Assembly: GCA_963854835.1 (NCBI GenBank)
Contig: OY978526.1
Span: 59,143,149 to 59,207,148 of the forward strand
Source of the DNA: Megamerina dolium
Taxonomy: Eukaryota > Arthropoda > Insecta > Diptera > Megamerinidae
DNA length: 64,000 nucleotides
Reading direction: 5' to 3'
How positions within the stretch are numbered: the stretch's first letter is position 1; every line of letters starts with the position of its first letter. A model generated the notes under the pieces. It was not told where the DNA came from. It saw only the letters and a program-made list of their open reading frames with translations, and did not search any database. Below, in pieces: positions 1 through 11,117 of the stretch. Both the position numbers and the translations under genes were made by a program.

Positions 1-594
1 ACTACTTTCGGTACTTATTGATGTTGGTGCGGCTTGTGATGTTGACGGCAATAGATCCATGTTTAAAATTAAATATTAATTAATTAATTTATAAATATTA
101 AGATTTTCCAGCTAGATTTTGAGGTTTTCTTCCTTCAAAAGCTGGTAAAAATGTGATTTAGGTCTTAGCTTGAAATCTATCGATTTTATTTTTAGAAAAG
201 CTGGAAAAAGGAACAAAATGTATGGAATATGATTTAACAATTTATAATTCGAGTATGTATTTTGAATATATTCAATACAAAGACAAAAATTCGTCTATTT
301 CCACAACAGTATCGTATATTTTTCCAAAAAAATGTACGAAAGCGCCCTCTGGCGGCACTCAAAAATAAAAATTAATGTCAAAACTGGATTCCGCGACCCA
401 AAAAACCCCCACATACACATTTGGCTAAAGGAAATAGCATTTTTTTGCCTCTATTCTCGAATATTTCTAGAAAAAATACCTATTTTGAAAAAGCCGGGGG
501 CTCGAAATTCATTTTAGAGCCATGGTTTCTTTGGCAAATTTGCCATAGAATAAGAATCACGATGAGCCTTTGGGTCGAAAAAATTTGACCCACC

Positions 595-597
<3 letters not shown>
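1..597 (-). mobile_element. Long-TIR DNA transposon, right-hand part of a copy cut by the window edge
   Basis: This stretch repeats 38948-39556 almost base for base, with an 11-bp deletion near 540 and a few substitutions. It ends at 597 with the same terminal GACCCACCCTA as the complete copy. It holds the start of the minus-strand ORF (the first residues at the window edge) and the whole right terminal inverted repeat (about 300-597). The short open frame at 332-517 lies inside the TIR and also occurs in the other copy, so it is not a gene. The left half lies outside the window. Confidence 0.85.

Positions 598-679
<82 letters not shown>
598..679. repeat. (TA)n microsatellite
   Basis: Uninterrupted TA dinucleotides of about 82 bp lie exactly between the end of the long-TIR transposon and the truncated 3' end of the jockey element. 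TA runs abut several transposon ends in this window. Confidence 0.97.
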
Positions 680-683
<4 letters not shown>

Positions 684-760
684 TATAAGTTAATTTTACA
701 TGTACGCTCTTTGATTCATTGACTTTTATACGCCATTTTGCTAGCCAGATTTCGAGAGAA

Positions 761-2812
761 TCACTCATGTCGATTCAGGAGTTTAGTAGCTTCTATGGGG
801 TTAGAGCGAGAGCACAATATTGCCGTATCATCTGCAAAGGTCGATATAAATGTATGGTTATTGCTGGGCATATCTGTAGTGTATAAGAGATACAGTAAGG
901 GGCCCAAAACGCTTCCTTGAGGAACGCCAGCGTGAATATCCAATGGATTTGTTGTGTAATCCTTGTGATGTACCAGAAATTGTCTTTTCGTGAGGTAGCT
1001 ACTAAGCAATGAGGAGACATTTGCAGGCAGTAATAGTTTGAGTTTGTAAATAAGGCCATCGTGCCATACTTTATCGAAAGCTTGAGTGATATCAAGAAAG
1101 ACAGCTGAGCAATACTTTTTTTCTTCAAAAGTGTTCCTTATCAGAGTTACAATGCGGTGGACTTGTTCTATTGTGCCGTGCTGTTTTCCAAATCCAAACT
1201 GATGTTGAGGAATCAGTTGGTTGAGATTAATAAATGGAGTTATATTCATGACAAGTAGCTTTTCGAATACTTTAGAAAGTAGAGGCAGGAGGCTGATAGG
1301 TCTGTACGATGCAACTTTTGTAGGGTCTTTTCCTGGTTTTGCTATCATAATAATTTTTGAAGTTTTCCAGCATTTGGGATAGTGTTTAATACGAAGGATA
1401 GCATTGAAAATGTGCATGAGATGAATTACTGAAGCCGGAGGTAGCTCTTTTATCATTTTACCGGTAATTTTATCTGGACCAGGTGATTTTTTTGGGTTTA
1501 AATCTTTATAAATTGCTTTAAATATGTCCTTTTTTTTAATTTTGAGCGTTATTGAGCAAGGTTGAGAAGTTAATTTTGGTAATGAGGACTGTGAAGAGGG
1601 TAGATTGGGTGTAAACACACTTTTTAGGTGGTTTGCAAAAGCCAAACCCTTCTCACAGTTGCTTCTAGCCCAATTACCGTCACTCAACCGGATGGGGGAA
1701 TTAGTGAGAATTGGCCGATTTGAGTTTTTTGCTGATTTCCACAAAGAGTAGTCTGACGCTTCACCAGGTGTTAATTTCGCTATGTGCTCTTCTAACTCTT
1801 TGTTGTTTTTATTTTTTAAGGCTTGCTTTAACTTTCGAGTGCAGTGCTGTAGCTGTGTTTTCAGATTCGGTGATCTGAATTCTTGCCATTGTCTTCGGAG
1901 TCTTCTTTTCTGTCTTACTAGCAATTCAATATCGGCTGGTGTGTATGGGCTATAGTTTGATTGCTTGCATACCTTTGTGCAGGTGGCTGAGCTGAGAGCT
2001 AATGAGAGCAGCTGGTTGAATTTTTCGAGTGCTGAGTCTATATCGTGTCCATTTCTTAATACAGTACTCAGAGGAAGATGGGAATTTATATATTTCTTGA
2101 ATTTTAACCAGTCTATTTTCTTTCTAACGCAATTACCTTGGGGACTTGGTGATTTTATAGATATTACCGTGGGTGAGTGGTCAGATGATAGATCATAATT
2201 ACACTCTGTGGAGATATTTTCCATCTGCAAAACTTTGGCGACTCCAAAGTCTATGAAATCGGGTATTTTCCTCTTGTCCGTCGGCCAATATGTCGGTTGA
2301 CCATTTGAAATAACATCGTAGCCATGGTTAGTGATGATTGAACATAGTCTTCTGCCTTTTGGAGTTATTAAGCGGGAGCCCCAGTGAGTGTGTTTGGCGT
2401 TGAAATCGCCAGCAACCAAGAATTTGCTACCAAGAGTTGAGAAAAATTCTTTATATTGCTGTTCGGTAATACTGTATCTTGGGCGACAGTATATCGCAGA
2501 TATTACTAGCTTAGAGATGTATTCTTCCAGACATATAGATGTTGCTTGCAAGTAGACGCTACTGAAATCTTCGAGAACATGATGTTTTATTCTGCTTTTT
2601 ATCAATATGGCAGTTCCTCCGCGTGCCTTACCATGCGGATGATTTGTGGTGTACAGTTTGTAATATGATATTTGGTAGGAATTTTTGTCAGTGAAATGGG
2701 TCTCAGATATCATCATTATGTCGATTTGGCTGGATTCAAGGAATTGAATTAGCTGCAAACGGTGCTGGCTTAAGCCGTTGGCGTTCCAGTGGCATATCTT
2801 GAGACAACTCAT
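761..2812 (-). CDS. Jockey-type ORF2: endonuclease and reverse transcriptase (truncated)
   Basis: The 683-residue frame starts MSCLKICHWNANGL. The endonuclease (about residues 1-225) shows the conserved Asn (NANGL), Glu (SETHF), Asp/Asn (GDFNAKHTHWGS) and the SDH catalytic motif (SSDHSPT). The reverse transcriptase (about 430-683) shows SYRPISLLPLLSKVFEKL, AVFLDITQAFDKVWHDGL, GVPQGSVLGPLLY and the catalytic FADD. The enzyme nicks target DNA and copies its own RNA from the nick. The frame stops shortly after FADD because of a frameshift near 764; the next frame carries about 28 more residues of the same domain (WLAKWRIKVNESKSVHV) down to about 685, where the TA repeat cuts the gene off. It follows ORF1 with a 62-bp gap. 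Confidence 0.88.
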   Translation of the reverse strand: MSCLKICHWNANGLSQHRLQLIQFLESSQIDIMMISETHFTDKNSYQISYYKLYTTNHPHGKARGGTAILIKSRIKHHVLEDFSSVYLQATSICLEEYISKLVISAIYCRPRYSITEQQYKEFFSTLGSKFLVAGDFNAKHTHWGSRLITPKGRRLCSIITNHGYDVISNGQPTYWPTDKRKIPDFIDFGVAKVLQMENISTECNYDLSSDHSPTVISIKSPSPQGNCVRKKIDWLKFKKYINSHLPLSTVLRNGHDIDSALEKFNQLLSLALSSATCTKVCKQSNYSPYTPADIELLVRQKRRLRRQWQEFRSPNLKTQLQHCTRKLKQALKNKNNKELEEHIAKLTPGEASDYSLWKSAKNSNRPILTNSPIRLSDGNWARSNCEKGLAFANHLKSVFTPNLPSSQSSLPKLTSQPCSITLKIKKKDIFKAIYKDLNPKKSPGPDKITGKMIKELPPASVIHLMHIFNAILRIKHYPKCWKTSKIIMIAKPGKDPTKVASYRPISLLPLLSKVFEKLLVMNITPFINLNQLIPQHQFGFGKQHGTIEQVHRIVTLIRNTFEEKKYCSAVFLDITQAFDKVWHDGLIYKLKLLLPANVSSLLSSYLTKRQFLVHHKDYTTNPLDIHAGVPQGSVLGPLLYLLYTTDMPSNNHTFISTFADDTAILCSRSNPIEATKLLNRHE

Positions 2813-2874
2813 GGTCTGGATAGCAATGTTTGGAGTAACATCGATTGATTTTTCATCATTTCTTGCATCATTGT

Positions 2875-4432
2875 TTACATTGAGTTCATGAATTGGTTCA
2901 TATTCTGAATTAATGTTTGAAGCAAATGTTCAAGGGTACTTGGCTGTTGAGTGGGCAGTGAGTGTTTCTGCTCATTATTTACATTGCTTTGTTGGTGTGG
3001 GTTTTGTTTTAACACGCTAGCGTATGAATTGGTTTGATTCTTGTTTGGGATTGCAGAGAAGAATTGTGTTGCATCAATATTTTGTCTCTTACTTGAGTTG
3101 GTTATCTGAGTTTGCTCAACTGGTTTTAGAGGTTGATTGCTAGCGGAGAAATTTAGCTTTAGGTTTGTATATACTGGGCAACCTCTATAATTTGCGGTGT
3201 GATTACCTCCACAATTGCTGCATTTTTTCATGCTAGCATCGCCTTTAGATTTTGGGCATATGTTTGATTTATGGAGATCTCCACAAATCACACAAACAGC
3301 TGGCAGGGTACAATATGTCTTAGTATGTCCATATTCTTGGCAGTTACTGCACTGAGGAGGTCCAGTTCTCTTATGGGGTTCTTCGATTGTGATTTTGCGA
3401 TGCAATGAATATCGAATTTTATATATGGGGTGTACTTCACCTTTTTTTAGGGGTTTTGTTTCAGGCTGAAGCTCAATACGATATAACGGTTGAGGTATAT
3501 TGCTCTTGTTGAGAATGTTGAATACTGTTTTGGCTTGAAACCCTTCTTCCTGAAAGGCAAGTTTGATTTCGTTAATGTCAACGTTGGGTTCGACGCCTTT
3601 GAGTACTACGATTAAGCCTTTACTACTTTTTAGCTGATATGTGTAGTAATTCTTTTTTCCAGCATCAAATTCCGCAATTACTTTGCGATAATGAGTTTCG
3701 CTGTGGATTTGCACTTTCGTTTCCTCAATTTGGCCTTTGCGAATAGGAACAACGTGGAAATTCTTTGGGCCTATAAGACTTGTAATTCTAGAAATCAACT
3801 TATCTGAGTTGCGTTCTCTTAAGAAAATGGGTGGGGGTTTGAAATTTTTCTTGGAGATAATATTTTCGTCACTTTCATCACCTGAAAGCAAAGCGTATCT
3901 ATTTTCCGAACTAATAGGGGCAGTGTTCTGCTTTTGAATTTTTGTTGAATTCATTTGTTTTGAATTTTGTGGACTTCTTTTTCGCTTTACTACAGTAATG
4001 TAGCGATCAATTCCAGTTTGAACAGCAACTGGTTCTTTATTAGTCATCGCACTAGTTGCTTTAACTACTGGGTCATGCACTTCAGTAGAAAGGCCGTTAT
4101 TTGTTTGCTTTGATGTTGTAGCTGTTGGTGTTACAACAGGAGAAGCGCATTGTACACTCCACGGTATAGAGGGAGATAGTATATCACGATAGAACAAACT
4201 ATTTTTTTTGTCTGTATTTATTGTTGTTGCAAATTTTGATGTAGTGTTAGAGTGAGGAATATGTACAGGCAAAAGATTAACACTGTTACTTTCACTTGTG
4301 CATTGTGTATCAACTGTTTTTTTTTGATAATGCACTTATCGGGGGGGTTTGCGCGGGTGATTGCAAATTATTGCTTACACACACATTAACAGGCGATTGC
4401 CGTTGCCGGGGAGGAGAGCGCTGAACACTCAT
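2875..4432 (-). CDS. Jockey-type ORF1: Gag-like RNA-binding protein with zinc knuckles
   Basis: The main frame (4335-2875) encodes a basic low-complexity N-terminus, a central domain like the PRE_C2HC region of jockey ORF1 proteins, then three Cys/His knuckles (CSNCQEYGHTKTYC, CVICGDLHKSNIC, CSNCGGNHTANYRGC). It should package the element RNA. The likely true start is the ATG at 4432 (MSVQRSPPRQRQSPVN), which reads in another frame and ends ALSKKNS; the shift falls in the T run at 4318-4326, where HYQKKT picks up the same peptide. So one homopolymer indel splits ORF1. A sequencing error is possible as well as a mutation. Confidence 0.8.
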
Positions 4433-4699
4433 ATTATAAACAAATTGTTTGCAAACGATATTATATTTTTTTTTTCTAAAAAAAAAAAAAAAGAAAAACA
4501 AATCACCGAAATAACTCCTTGAGTTTCTTAGCGTCTTTTCGCAAAATATTTAATTTTTTTTTTTTTTTTACCGAAAACAATAACTGTTCCGACTGTATCA
4601 AACACGTCCACTCTTATTGGTGACTTTCACTTGACATATTGAGAGCCAAAAAAAAACAATGTTGTTTACACTCCGGGCAAATGACACATACTGAAAATG

Positions 4700-5100
4700 A
4701 AAGCTATGGAATGAGGTTATGACACGGTGGCCAGTAAAACCGAATTCTTGAAGGCGCCTACGAAGCGTTCGCTCAGAAACATTAATGTCAGCATCCTCAA
4801 CGATGAATTTGAGAATCTGACTACTTTCTTCCTATTTGGCATGCATATGTCCCGAATTTTGCGATAATCCCTCTGAGAAGTCATTCGTTTTCGCCAAAGT
4901 GAACCCCAGTTGCAAGTTTTTGCTTGAAAACATTCAATGAAGATTTTGAGACTCCAGTTCGTTTTAAATCTCTCTGATTGACAAAGAAGTATGCTGCAGG
5001 AGTGCTTTTATTGAAGATTTTTTGCATCAGAAATATCGGGAGATTTTCCCATTTTCTGTTAAAAAAAATCAAATTATTTTTATCGGAAAATAACAAAAAA
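4700..5100 (-). pseudogene. Tc1-like transposase fragment (paired helix-turn-helix region)
   Basis: Minus-strand frames give two pieces typical of the N-terminal DNA-binding half of Tc1 transposases: QRDLKRTGVSKSSLNVF (about 4985-4930, first HTH) and, after frameshifts, NVSERTLRRRLQEFGFTGHR (about 4790-4720, second HTH). No DDE catalytic half is present. The jockey leader begins where the Tc1 similarity stops, so the rest was displaced or lost. Confidence 0.6.
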
Positions 5101-5137
5101 ATAATCTGTACTTACCAATCTGTCCAGTATTTCGGTG

Positions 5138-5258
<121 letters not shown>

Positions 5259-5261
5259 CTA

Positions 5262-6103
5262 GCTATACATTTTTCCCATCTCTCGGGCAATTTGTGTATA
5301 CCATGCTAAAAGAATTCCTCATTTTTCGAGGCAAACCACTCGTCAAGCCATTTCCCGACGTCTTCATACTTCGGCGAGCGCGTGACCCATCTACGAAAAC
5401 AGGTGATAGTCAGGTAGCACCTCCAAATTGAGTTTGTCCAAGTAGTTTTGGACCAGTTTTGACGTGTGCGATGAGGCGTTGTCGTGGAGAAATATCAGCT
5501 TCTCATGTCTTTGTTCATAACCAGACCTTTTTTCGCCAAAAGCACAGCGCAATTTCACTAGTTGTTGGTGGTAGCGGTGAGCATTGACAGTTTCACCAGG
5601 TTTCAATAGCTCGTAGTATATGACACCCTGCAGATCCCACCAAACGCACAGCATCGTCTTGCGTCCAAAATGATTTGGTCTTGGAGAAGAGTTGCTGGTT
5701 GGCCGGGATCGACCCACGATTTTTTTAGTTTAGGATTCTCAAAGTATATCATCGCAAGTCACCACAAGATGCAGGAACGACTTTCTATTTTGTCTAGCAA
5801 GCAAGATTTCGCATGTGTTTTGGCGTTGCTTCATCTGCCTACCGTTCAATTCATGGGATACCCATTTTCCAAATATTTGAACCTTGCCATGGTTCGTGAA
5901 CGTATGGAAATGGCTTGTTGAGTAACACCTAACGACACCCAATAGCATTTTTGCGATTGGGTGTCGACCCCATCCAAAAGGGCCTGAAAATCATGGTCCT
6001 CAACTTTTCTGGGTCTATTTTCAAGCTTCTTGTCACTCTTGTCATTGAAGCAAAAAAGTAGAGCTTCCCGCATATGCTCTTTTTCTGGCACGAAACTAGA
6101 CAT
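5262..6103 (-). pseudogene. mariner-family transposase, multiply deleted
   Basis: The minus strand begins MSSFVPEKEHMREALLFCFN at 6103, keeps LGVTQQAIS, a block with TMLCVWWDLQGVIYYELLKP and the second catalytic Asp in LIFLHDNASSHTSKLVQNYL, and ends with [10 protein letters not shown] and LPERWEK near 5270. These are signature blocks of mariner DD34D transposases. Most of the first HTH, the segment holding the first catalytic Asp, and the stretch just before the third Asp (about [10 protein letters not shown]) are deleted, and at least three frames are needed. No terminal repeats were recognised. It cannot be active. Confidence 0.85.
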
Positions 6104-6268
6104 GATTATACGAGGAAAAAGTATGTTGTATTAAATCAGTGATGATGTTTACTAATTGATGTAAACAGATGTCGAACTCATAAAAAAAAGGATGCAAGGT
6201 CGATAATAGATCAATATGCTCAGCGGATTTAAGCTTGTACACCTTGTATATATATATATATATATATA
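6104..6268. other. Spacer between mariner and Tc1 elements
   Basis: AT-rich DNA that probably holds the 5' untranslated end of the mariner. It ends in a short TA run (about 6247-6268) whose last TA is the target duplication of the following Tc1 element. Confidence 0.4.
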
Positions 6269-6492
6269 CAGTGGCTCCCAGCTTATTTCGTACAGTGACA
6301 GTTTAAAAATTGCTGCAGTCGTAATTCCTAATATAGCAAAAATTTGAACAAAATATAAATGCCATTTTTGAAAGGAAGGTTTGTTTTTTATTTTCCAAAA
6401 TTTACTTTTTCAAAATTTTAGTGTTTGACACTATAAAAAAATAAAATAAGAAAAAAATAGGAAAATTCATGTCACAGCTTATTTCGTACAGT
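6269..6492. repeat. Left IR/DR end of the Tc1-like element
   Basis: The 18-mer CAGCTTATTTCGTACAGT occurs at 6279-6296 (outer) and again at 6475-6492 (inner), about 196 bp apart. Such direct repeats inside each inverted repeat are the IR/DR pattern of some Tc1 families, where each copy binds transposase. Confidence 0.85.
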
Positions 6493-6529
6493 CTCTTTAA
6501 GTTCAAACTAAAAACAAAGTAAGTTGATT

Positions 6530-7548
6530 TTAATATTTAGTATGACATCCCTTAGCGTTAATGACAGCCTGGAGTCTACTTGGCATTGAATCCACCAATT
6601 TTTGAGTGATGTCTGGTGTGATTTTTTTCCATTCCTCCATCAGTACCTTCTTTAGGTCTTGCTTATTAGAAATCTTGTGTGTTCTTATTTTATTGTCCAA
6701 AATAGACTAAAGATTTTCAATCACATTCATGTCAGGTGACTGTGGTGGTGGAGACATCAAGTGTGAGCAGTTCAAATAAGCCAAGATTGCACAATCCCAG
6801 ATTTATGTTTTGGGTCATTATCTTGGTAATACCGAAATTCTTCCCGCAAACCCAGTTTGTCTGCACTTTGAAGTAAATTGTTTTTCAGAATCTCGAGGTA
6901 CTTCATTTTGTCCATTGTTCCCTCAATAAAAACCAATTCACCTACTCCGGCTGCTGACATACAGGCCCAAACCATCACGCTACCGCCACCATGCTTCACT
7001 GTGGGCTTAAGGTTCTCCTTGTTTAGCTCGGTATTAGCTTTACGCCAAACATATGACATTCCGTCCGAGCCAAAAATATTAAACTTAGACTCATCCGCGA
7101 AAATAACGGTATTCCAGAACGCAGGAGTATTAATAATATGCTCTTTGGCGAAGTCAAGTCGGCGTTGTATATTCATTTTCGAAATGAATGGTTTCTTTCG
7201 GGCTACTCGACCGTTCAAGTCATGATTGCGCAGCACACGTCGGACAGTTTCAGCGCTGGATGATTTTCCTATTTCACGCTGAACCTCTGCAGCCAACTTC
7301 GGAGCGGATAACTTTGGATTTTTCTTAATTTTTCGTACAATATAACGCTCGTCTGATGCGTTGAAAATCTTATTAGGTGCTTCTCTGCCCTTGTTCTCCA
7401 ACCGATTTTCGCGAACGAAGCGTTGAATGATGTATTGGACAGTTGAGGCACTTAAATTTGTCATTTCAGCAATTTTTCGCACACTCTGACCTTTCCTAAA
7501 ATGGTTAATTACCAGTTTACGCTGTTCCATCGTTGTACGATGACCCAT
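6530..7548 (-). pseudogene. Tc1-like DD34E transposase, broken in its C-terminal third
   Basis: From the ATG at 7548 a 258-residue frame shows a first HTH (about 20-45: GQSVRKIAEMTNLSASTVQY), a second HTH (about 70-110), the first catalytic Asp in VIFADESKFNIFGSDG, and GGGSVMVWACMSAAGVGELVF. The second Asp lies in YYQDNDPKHKS. The frame then shifts near 6775; the next frame continues with PPPQSPDMNVIENL, which holds the catalytic Glu, followed at once by an in-frame stop (ENL-stop-SILD) and a conserved tail ending KGCHTKY at about 6530. So two lesions, one frameshift and one nonsense, inactivate an otherwise full-length enzyme of about 340 residues that would cut and paste the element at TA. 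Confidence 0.9.
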
Positions 7549-7698
7549 TAAGCTAAATGTTTAATTTACAGCACTTTAACTATTTAAAATAATAATAATA
7601 AAAATTGTTATAATAGTTAAAAAGGTCCAAAAACTCATACAATTCAAAAAAACTTTGTAACTGCGCGGCAGAATGAAACTTACTTACATTGAAGTTTG

Positions 7699-7919
7699 TG
7701 TACGAAATAAGATGTGAGCTGAAAATCAGCTGATCAATAGTTTTTCTCTCTTGCATAACAAAAAGAAAAATTTTTGGGGTTCCCCGTTTTCTTATTAGGT
7801 TTACTAAACACATACACAGACATCTACATTCAAAACTTATCGATAAGTTTTTTAGTTTCGATGTTACAGCCATTTACATAAAAATATATACACTGTACGA
7901 AATAAGCTGTGAGCCACTG
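7699..7919. repeat. Right IR/DR end of the Tc1-like element
   Basis: The outer site ACTGTACGAAATAAGCTG lies at 7892-7909. A degenerate inner copy TGTACGAAATAAGATGTGAG begins at 7699. The arrangement mirrors the left end. Confidence 0.8.
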
Positions 7920-7958
7920 TATATATATAATGCATATATGCATATATAGAATGCATAT

Positions 7959-8456
<498 letters not shown>

Positions 8457-8460
8457 AAAT

Positions 8461-11103
8461 TGTTGCGTGTGGACTGTCAAGCTGAGCTTGTCATGTCAGA
8501 TATGACTCCAATATCTACAGCTGTCAACTGTGTCTTGAGGTTGTGTCACTTATTATGCCGGATGCCAGAATGGTGGATTTCCTGCCGTACGTGATATTTG
8601 GTTCTGTTATTGACTAAGCCAGTACATATACGATATTGTGTATATGACCGTAACTGTCAGGGATACTTGTATTGGTATGTACATAAGGACGGTATATTGT
8701 GGTTCGTTAACCTTCTTTTTTTTGGTTAACGTTAGCTGAACACATTTTTTGTTGGCCGCATTCCGGTCTATTCTGCCCCGTTAGAAGTTACCGTCATTTA
8801 TTGTTTTCATTTGCATCTGCTAATTTGGAAAAGAGTCAGTTGGTTGAAAGATTTGAAACGTGCAGTGTCGGTGTTATTTGGTCGGTATATTGTGGTGAAG
8901 TTTTGTTTAAGAGTAATAATATTAGCTGGTGTTTGTAACATTGAAGTGTATGCATGTGTTGACAATGCTATAACTAGTAAAAGAACGTAGTGGCGATATA
9001 AAATCCGTCTAATACGATTGTTATTTATGAAATATAAAGTGCGCACATATGCATATCTGGAGGTACTAGAGGACGGATGTCACACCAGAGGCCTGATGAA
9101 CCAGAGGTGCGGTTATTTTTGTTGCAATCCTGGTATCCTGTTTTTTTTGAAGAAAGATAAGTGATGTTTGTTCTTTTATTTTTATTTTTTATTTTTTATC
9201 ATTAGTGGGGGCCCCATATAACTATTCCGCCCTATAATATTAACGGGTATACTGAATCCCGTAAATAATTGATCAGGCGCCTTAATTACCCTTGCTGAGT
9301 CAGCTAGCGGCAGCGTGGTAGTTGCACACGATATAAACGAGTAGACCACCATACTGACAAACTCACCACTTATACTCAACACACGGTACCATAATTTTGT
9401 TTCTGTGCTACGTATGCAGAGGAACGTATAGATAATACGATTAGATTGGCTGTACGTTTCGTGTAGGCGACACCATAGAAAAAAATGTTCCAGCAAATCA
9501 GTTTTCTTTTATGGAGACTTGGAGATTTTACTTTTTATATCCCAGTCTAAGAATCAGTATAAATGTCGTCCTAATTTGTTGTTTTTTTGTGTTGATTATC
9601 TATTATTTAAGATATTTTGAGATCTAATTTTGTATGGTGTGCATATGTACCTGATATGGGAGGAAGATATATGTATGCATCATATGGTATTTGAATTTGG
9701 GTGCTATCGTAAATAGAGAAGTAAAAAGATAGTCGTCATAAGGGAAACGGTAATCAAGTGGTGGAATCGTCTCGTTTTTATTTGCAGGTTCTTGTGGCAC
9801 ATACATATATACGTGCCTAGGTGATTCCCACCCCATTGAGCTCAATAGGTTTAGGGAGCCCTATATTTTTGTAAATACAAGAAATCTGATGCGTGTGTGT
9901 CGTCATCGTCGTGTTGGAATTCCCCCATTTTTTTCGTCTTCCCTATATTGTCATATTGGCGAATTTACATAGATATATGTATTTATATAGAATATATATA
10001 TATATATCGGCCCGTTAAGGACATGTGTATATGTTGAATCACATATACCAATACTTACGAAAATACCTTACATACATTGCCCAAATCGATACATTTAGTG
10101 AAAACAAAGTCAAACAAAAGAATATTTCCGGTTATATACTGATAGGTGCATACATATGGATAGAGGTATATAACCAACATATATATCTAATGTATATTAA
10201 TATATGCACATATATAATACCTTTTTATTTGTGTTTGTAATTACATTTTTTTTCGTTATATACATACAAATCATTTGTTTTATATGTATATATATTATGT
10301 ATTATACCTTATATGTTACCTTTGTATATTTATACCTCTATTTACTTAATTTTTCTAGAAACTAGTCACATTTATTATACATTTATTTTTATTTATTTAT
10401 ACATTTATTTATATGTTACAATTTCTTTTTTTTATATTATTTCTATATATTAACAATATTTCTTTCATTGGTTATTTTTTTTTTGGTTTAATATATAATA
10501 AATAATTTTGATTTGATGTTTATTAGTATGTGCGGATAAAATTTTTCTTTAGAGGGGGGATATAGGGGGATGTGGATGAAAGTGGAGTGATTCTTGCAGG
10601 CGTTTAATTTGTTTGTTAGTGGGGATCGTTCCCAGAAGAGGTGTGCAAGACGGTCCAGGCTGGGCGGGTACACCCAGGAGCACACGGAGGCATGTCATCT
10701 GCCAGGTGCGTGAGGTCATGAGTTTTGTATATGGTATTGGTGAAAATGTGTGTGGTAGCGTTGGCCTCGGTCGACGTTATTGTCCATCCATTGTGGTGTC
10801 ATGGCGGGTTGAGAAACACGACCCAATCCCCTTTTGCTAGCCGAGGCATTCATGACAATCACGGTATGTGGATGGACAATAATGGCGCCCAATTAAAACA
10901 AATGTCGACTGGTCATGTTGTGTACGTTATTGTCTACTGTAGCGTTTTTTTTTTCTGTTGTTGCACATGGTGATGCTGGCACTGACATTTTACGTTGCAT
11001 CTGTTTCATGATGGCAAATATCATCGTCATTGCAAACAAAACAATCCAAATATTCATTAGCCACATACATTCCTTCTTCTTTTTTTTTTTTCCACATATA
11101 ACA
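8461..11103 (+). repeat. 5' LTR (2643 bp)
   Basis: Identical over its visible length to 18436-21078 except one substitution. It contains no convincing ORF; the small frames at 8807-9046, 9182-9496 and 10613-10840 are duplicated in the other LTR simply because the LTR is. A polyadenylation-like ATAATAAATAA lies at about 10496. A copy of the primer-binding-site neighbourhood (TGGCGCCCAA at 10883-10892) lies inside it, 225 bp before the real one. The promoter was not identified. Confidence 0.95.
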
Positions 11104-11107
11104 ATAA

Positions 11108-11117
11108 TGGCGCCCAA
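11108..11117 (+). promoter_or_regulatory. Primer-binding site, tRNA-Lys type
   Basis: TGGCGCCCAA starts four bases after the LTR end. It is complementary to the 3' end of fly tRNA-Lys (…TTGGGCGCCA). The match stops after 10 nt, shorter than the usual 12-18. Confidence 0.7.

Larger units (their letters stand above)
680..4690 (-). mobile_element. Jockey-clade non-LTR retrotransposon, 3'-truncated
   Basis: Read on the minus strand it has a 5' leader (about 4690-4433), ORF1 (4432-2875, zinc knuckles) and ORF2 (2812-about 685, apurinic-type endonuclease plus reverse transcriptase). The two-ORF layout with a CCHC ORF1 and an EN-RT ORF2 lacking RNase H is typical of the jockey clade. Coding potential is lost at about 685 where the TA microsatellite starts, so the thumb region, 3' UTR and tail are missing. 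The leader abuts a Tc1 remnant at about 4700, so the element probably landed in an older Tc1 copy. Only a handful of lesions are visible, so it is fairly young. Confidence 0.85.
6269..7919 (-). mobile_element. Complete Tc1-like transposon with IR/DR termini and TA target duplication
   Basis: The 1651-bp element starts CAGTGGCTCCCAGC at 6269 and ends with the inverted counterpart GTGAGCCACTG at 7919. TA lies on both sides (6267-6268 and 7920-7921). Each end carries a second inner copy of the transposase-site-like motif, so the termini are about 220 bp with two sites each. One transposase gene lies between them on the minus strand. Confidence 0.9.

Noticed and set aside
332..517. Conserved 61-residue frame also at 39169-39465
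   Set aside because: It lies within the terminal inverted repeat of the long-TIR transposon; conservation reflects the repeat, not coding.
8807..10840. Small open frames repeated at 18782-20815
   Set aside because: They are duplicated only because they lie in the two LTRs; compositions are low-complexity and no motifs are present.
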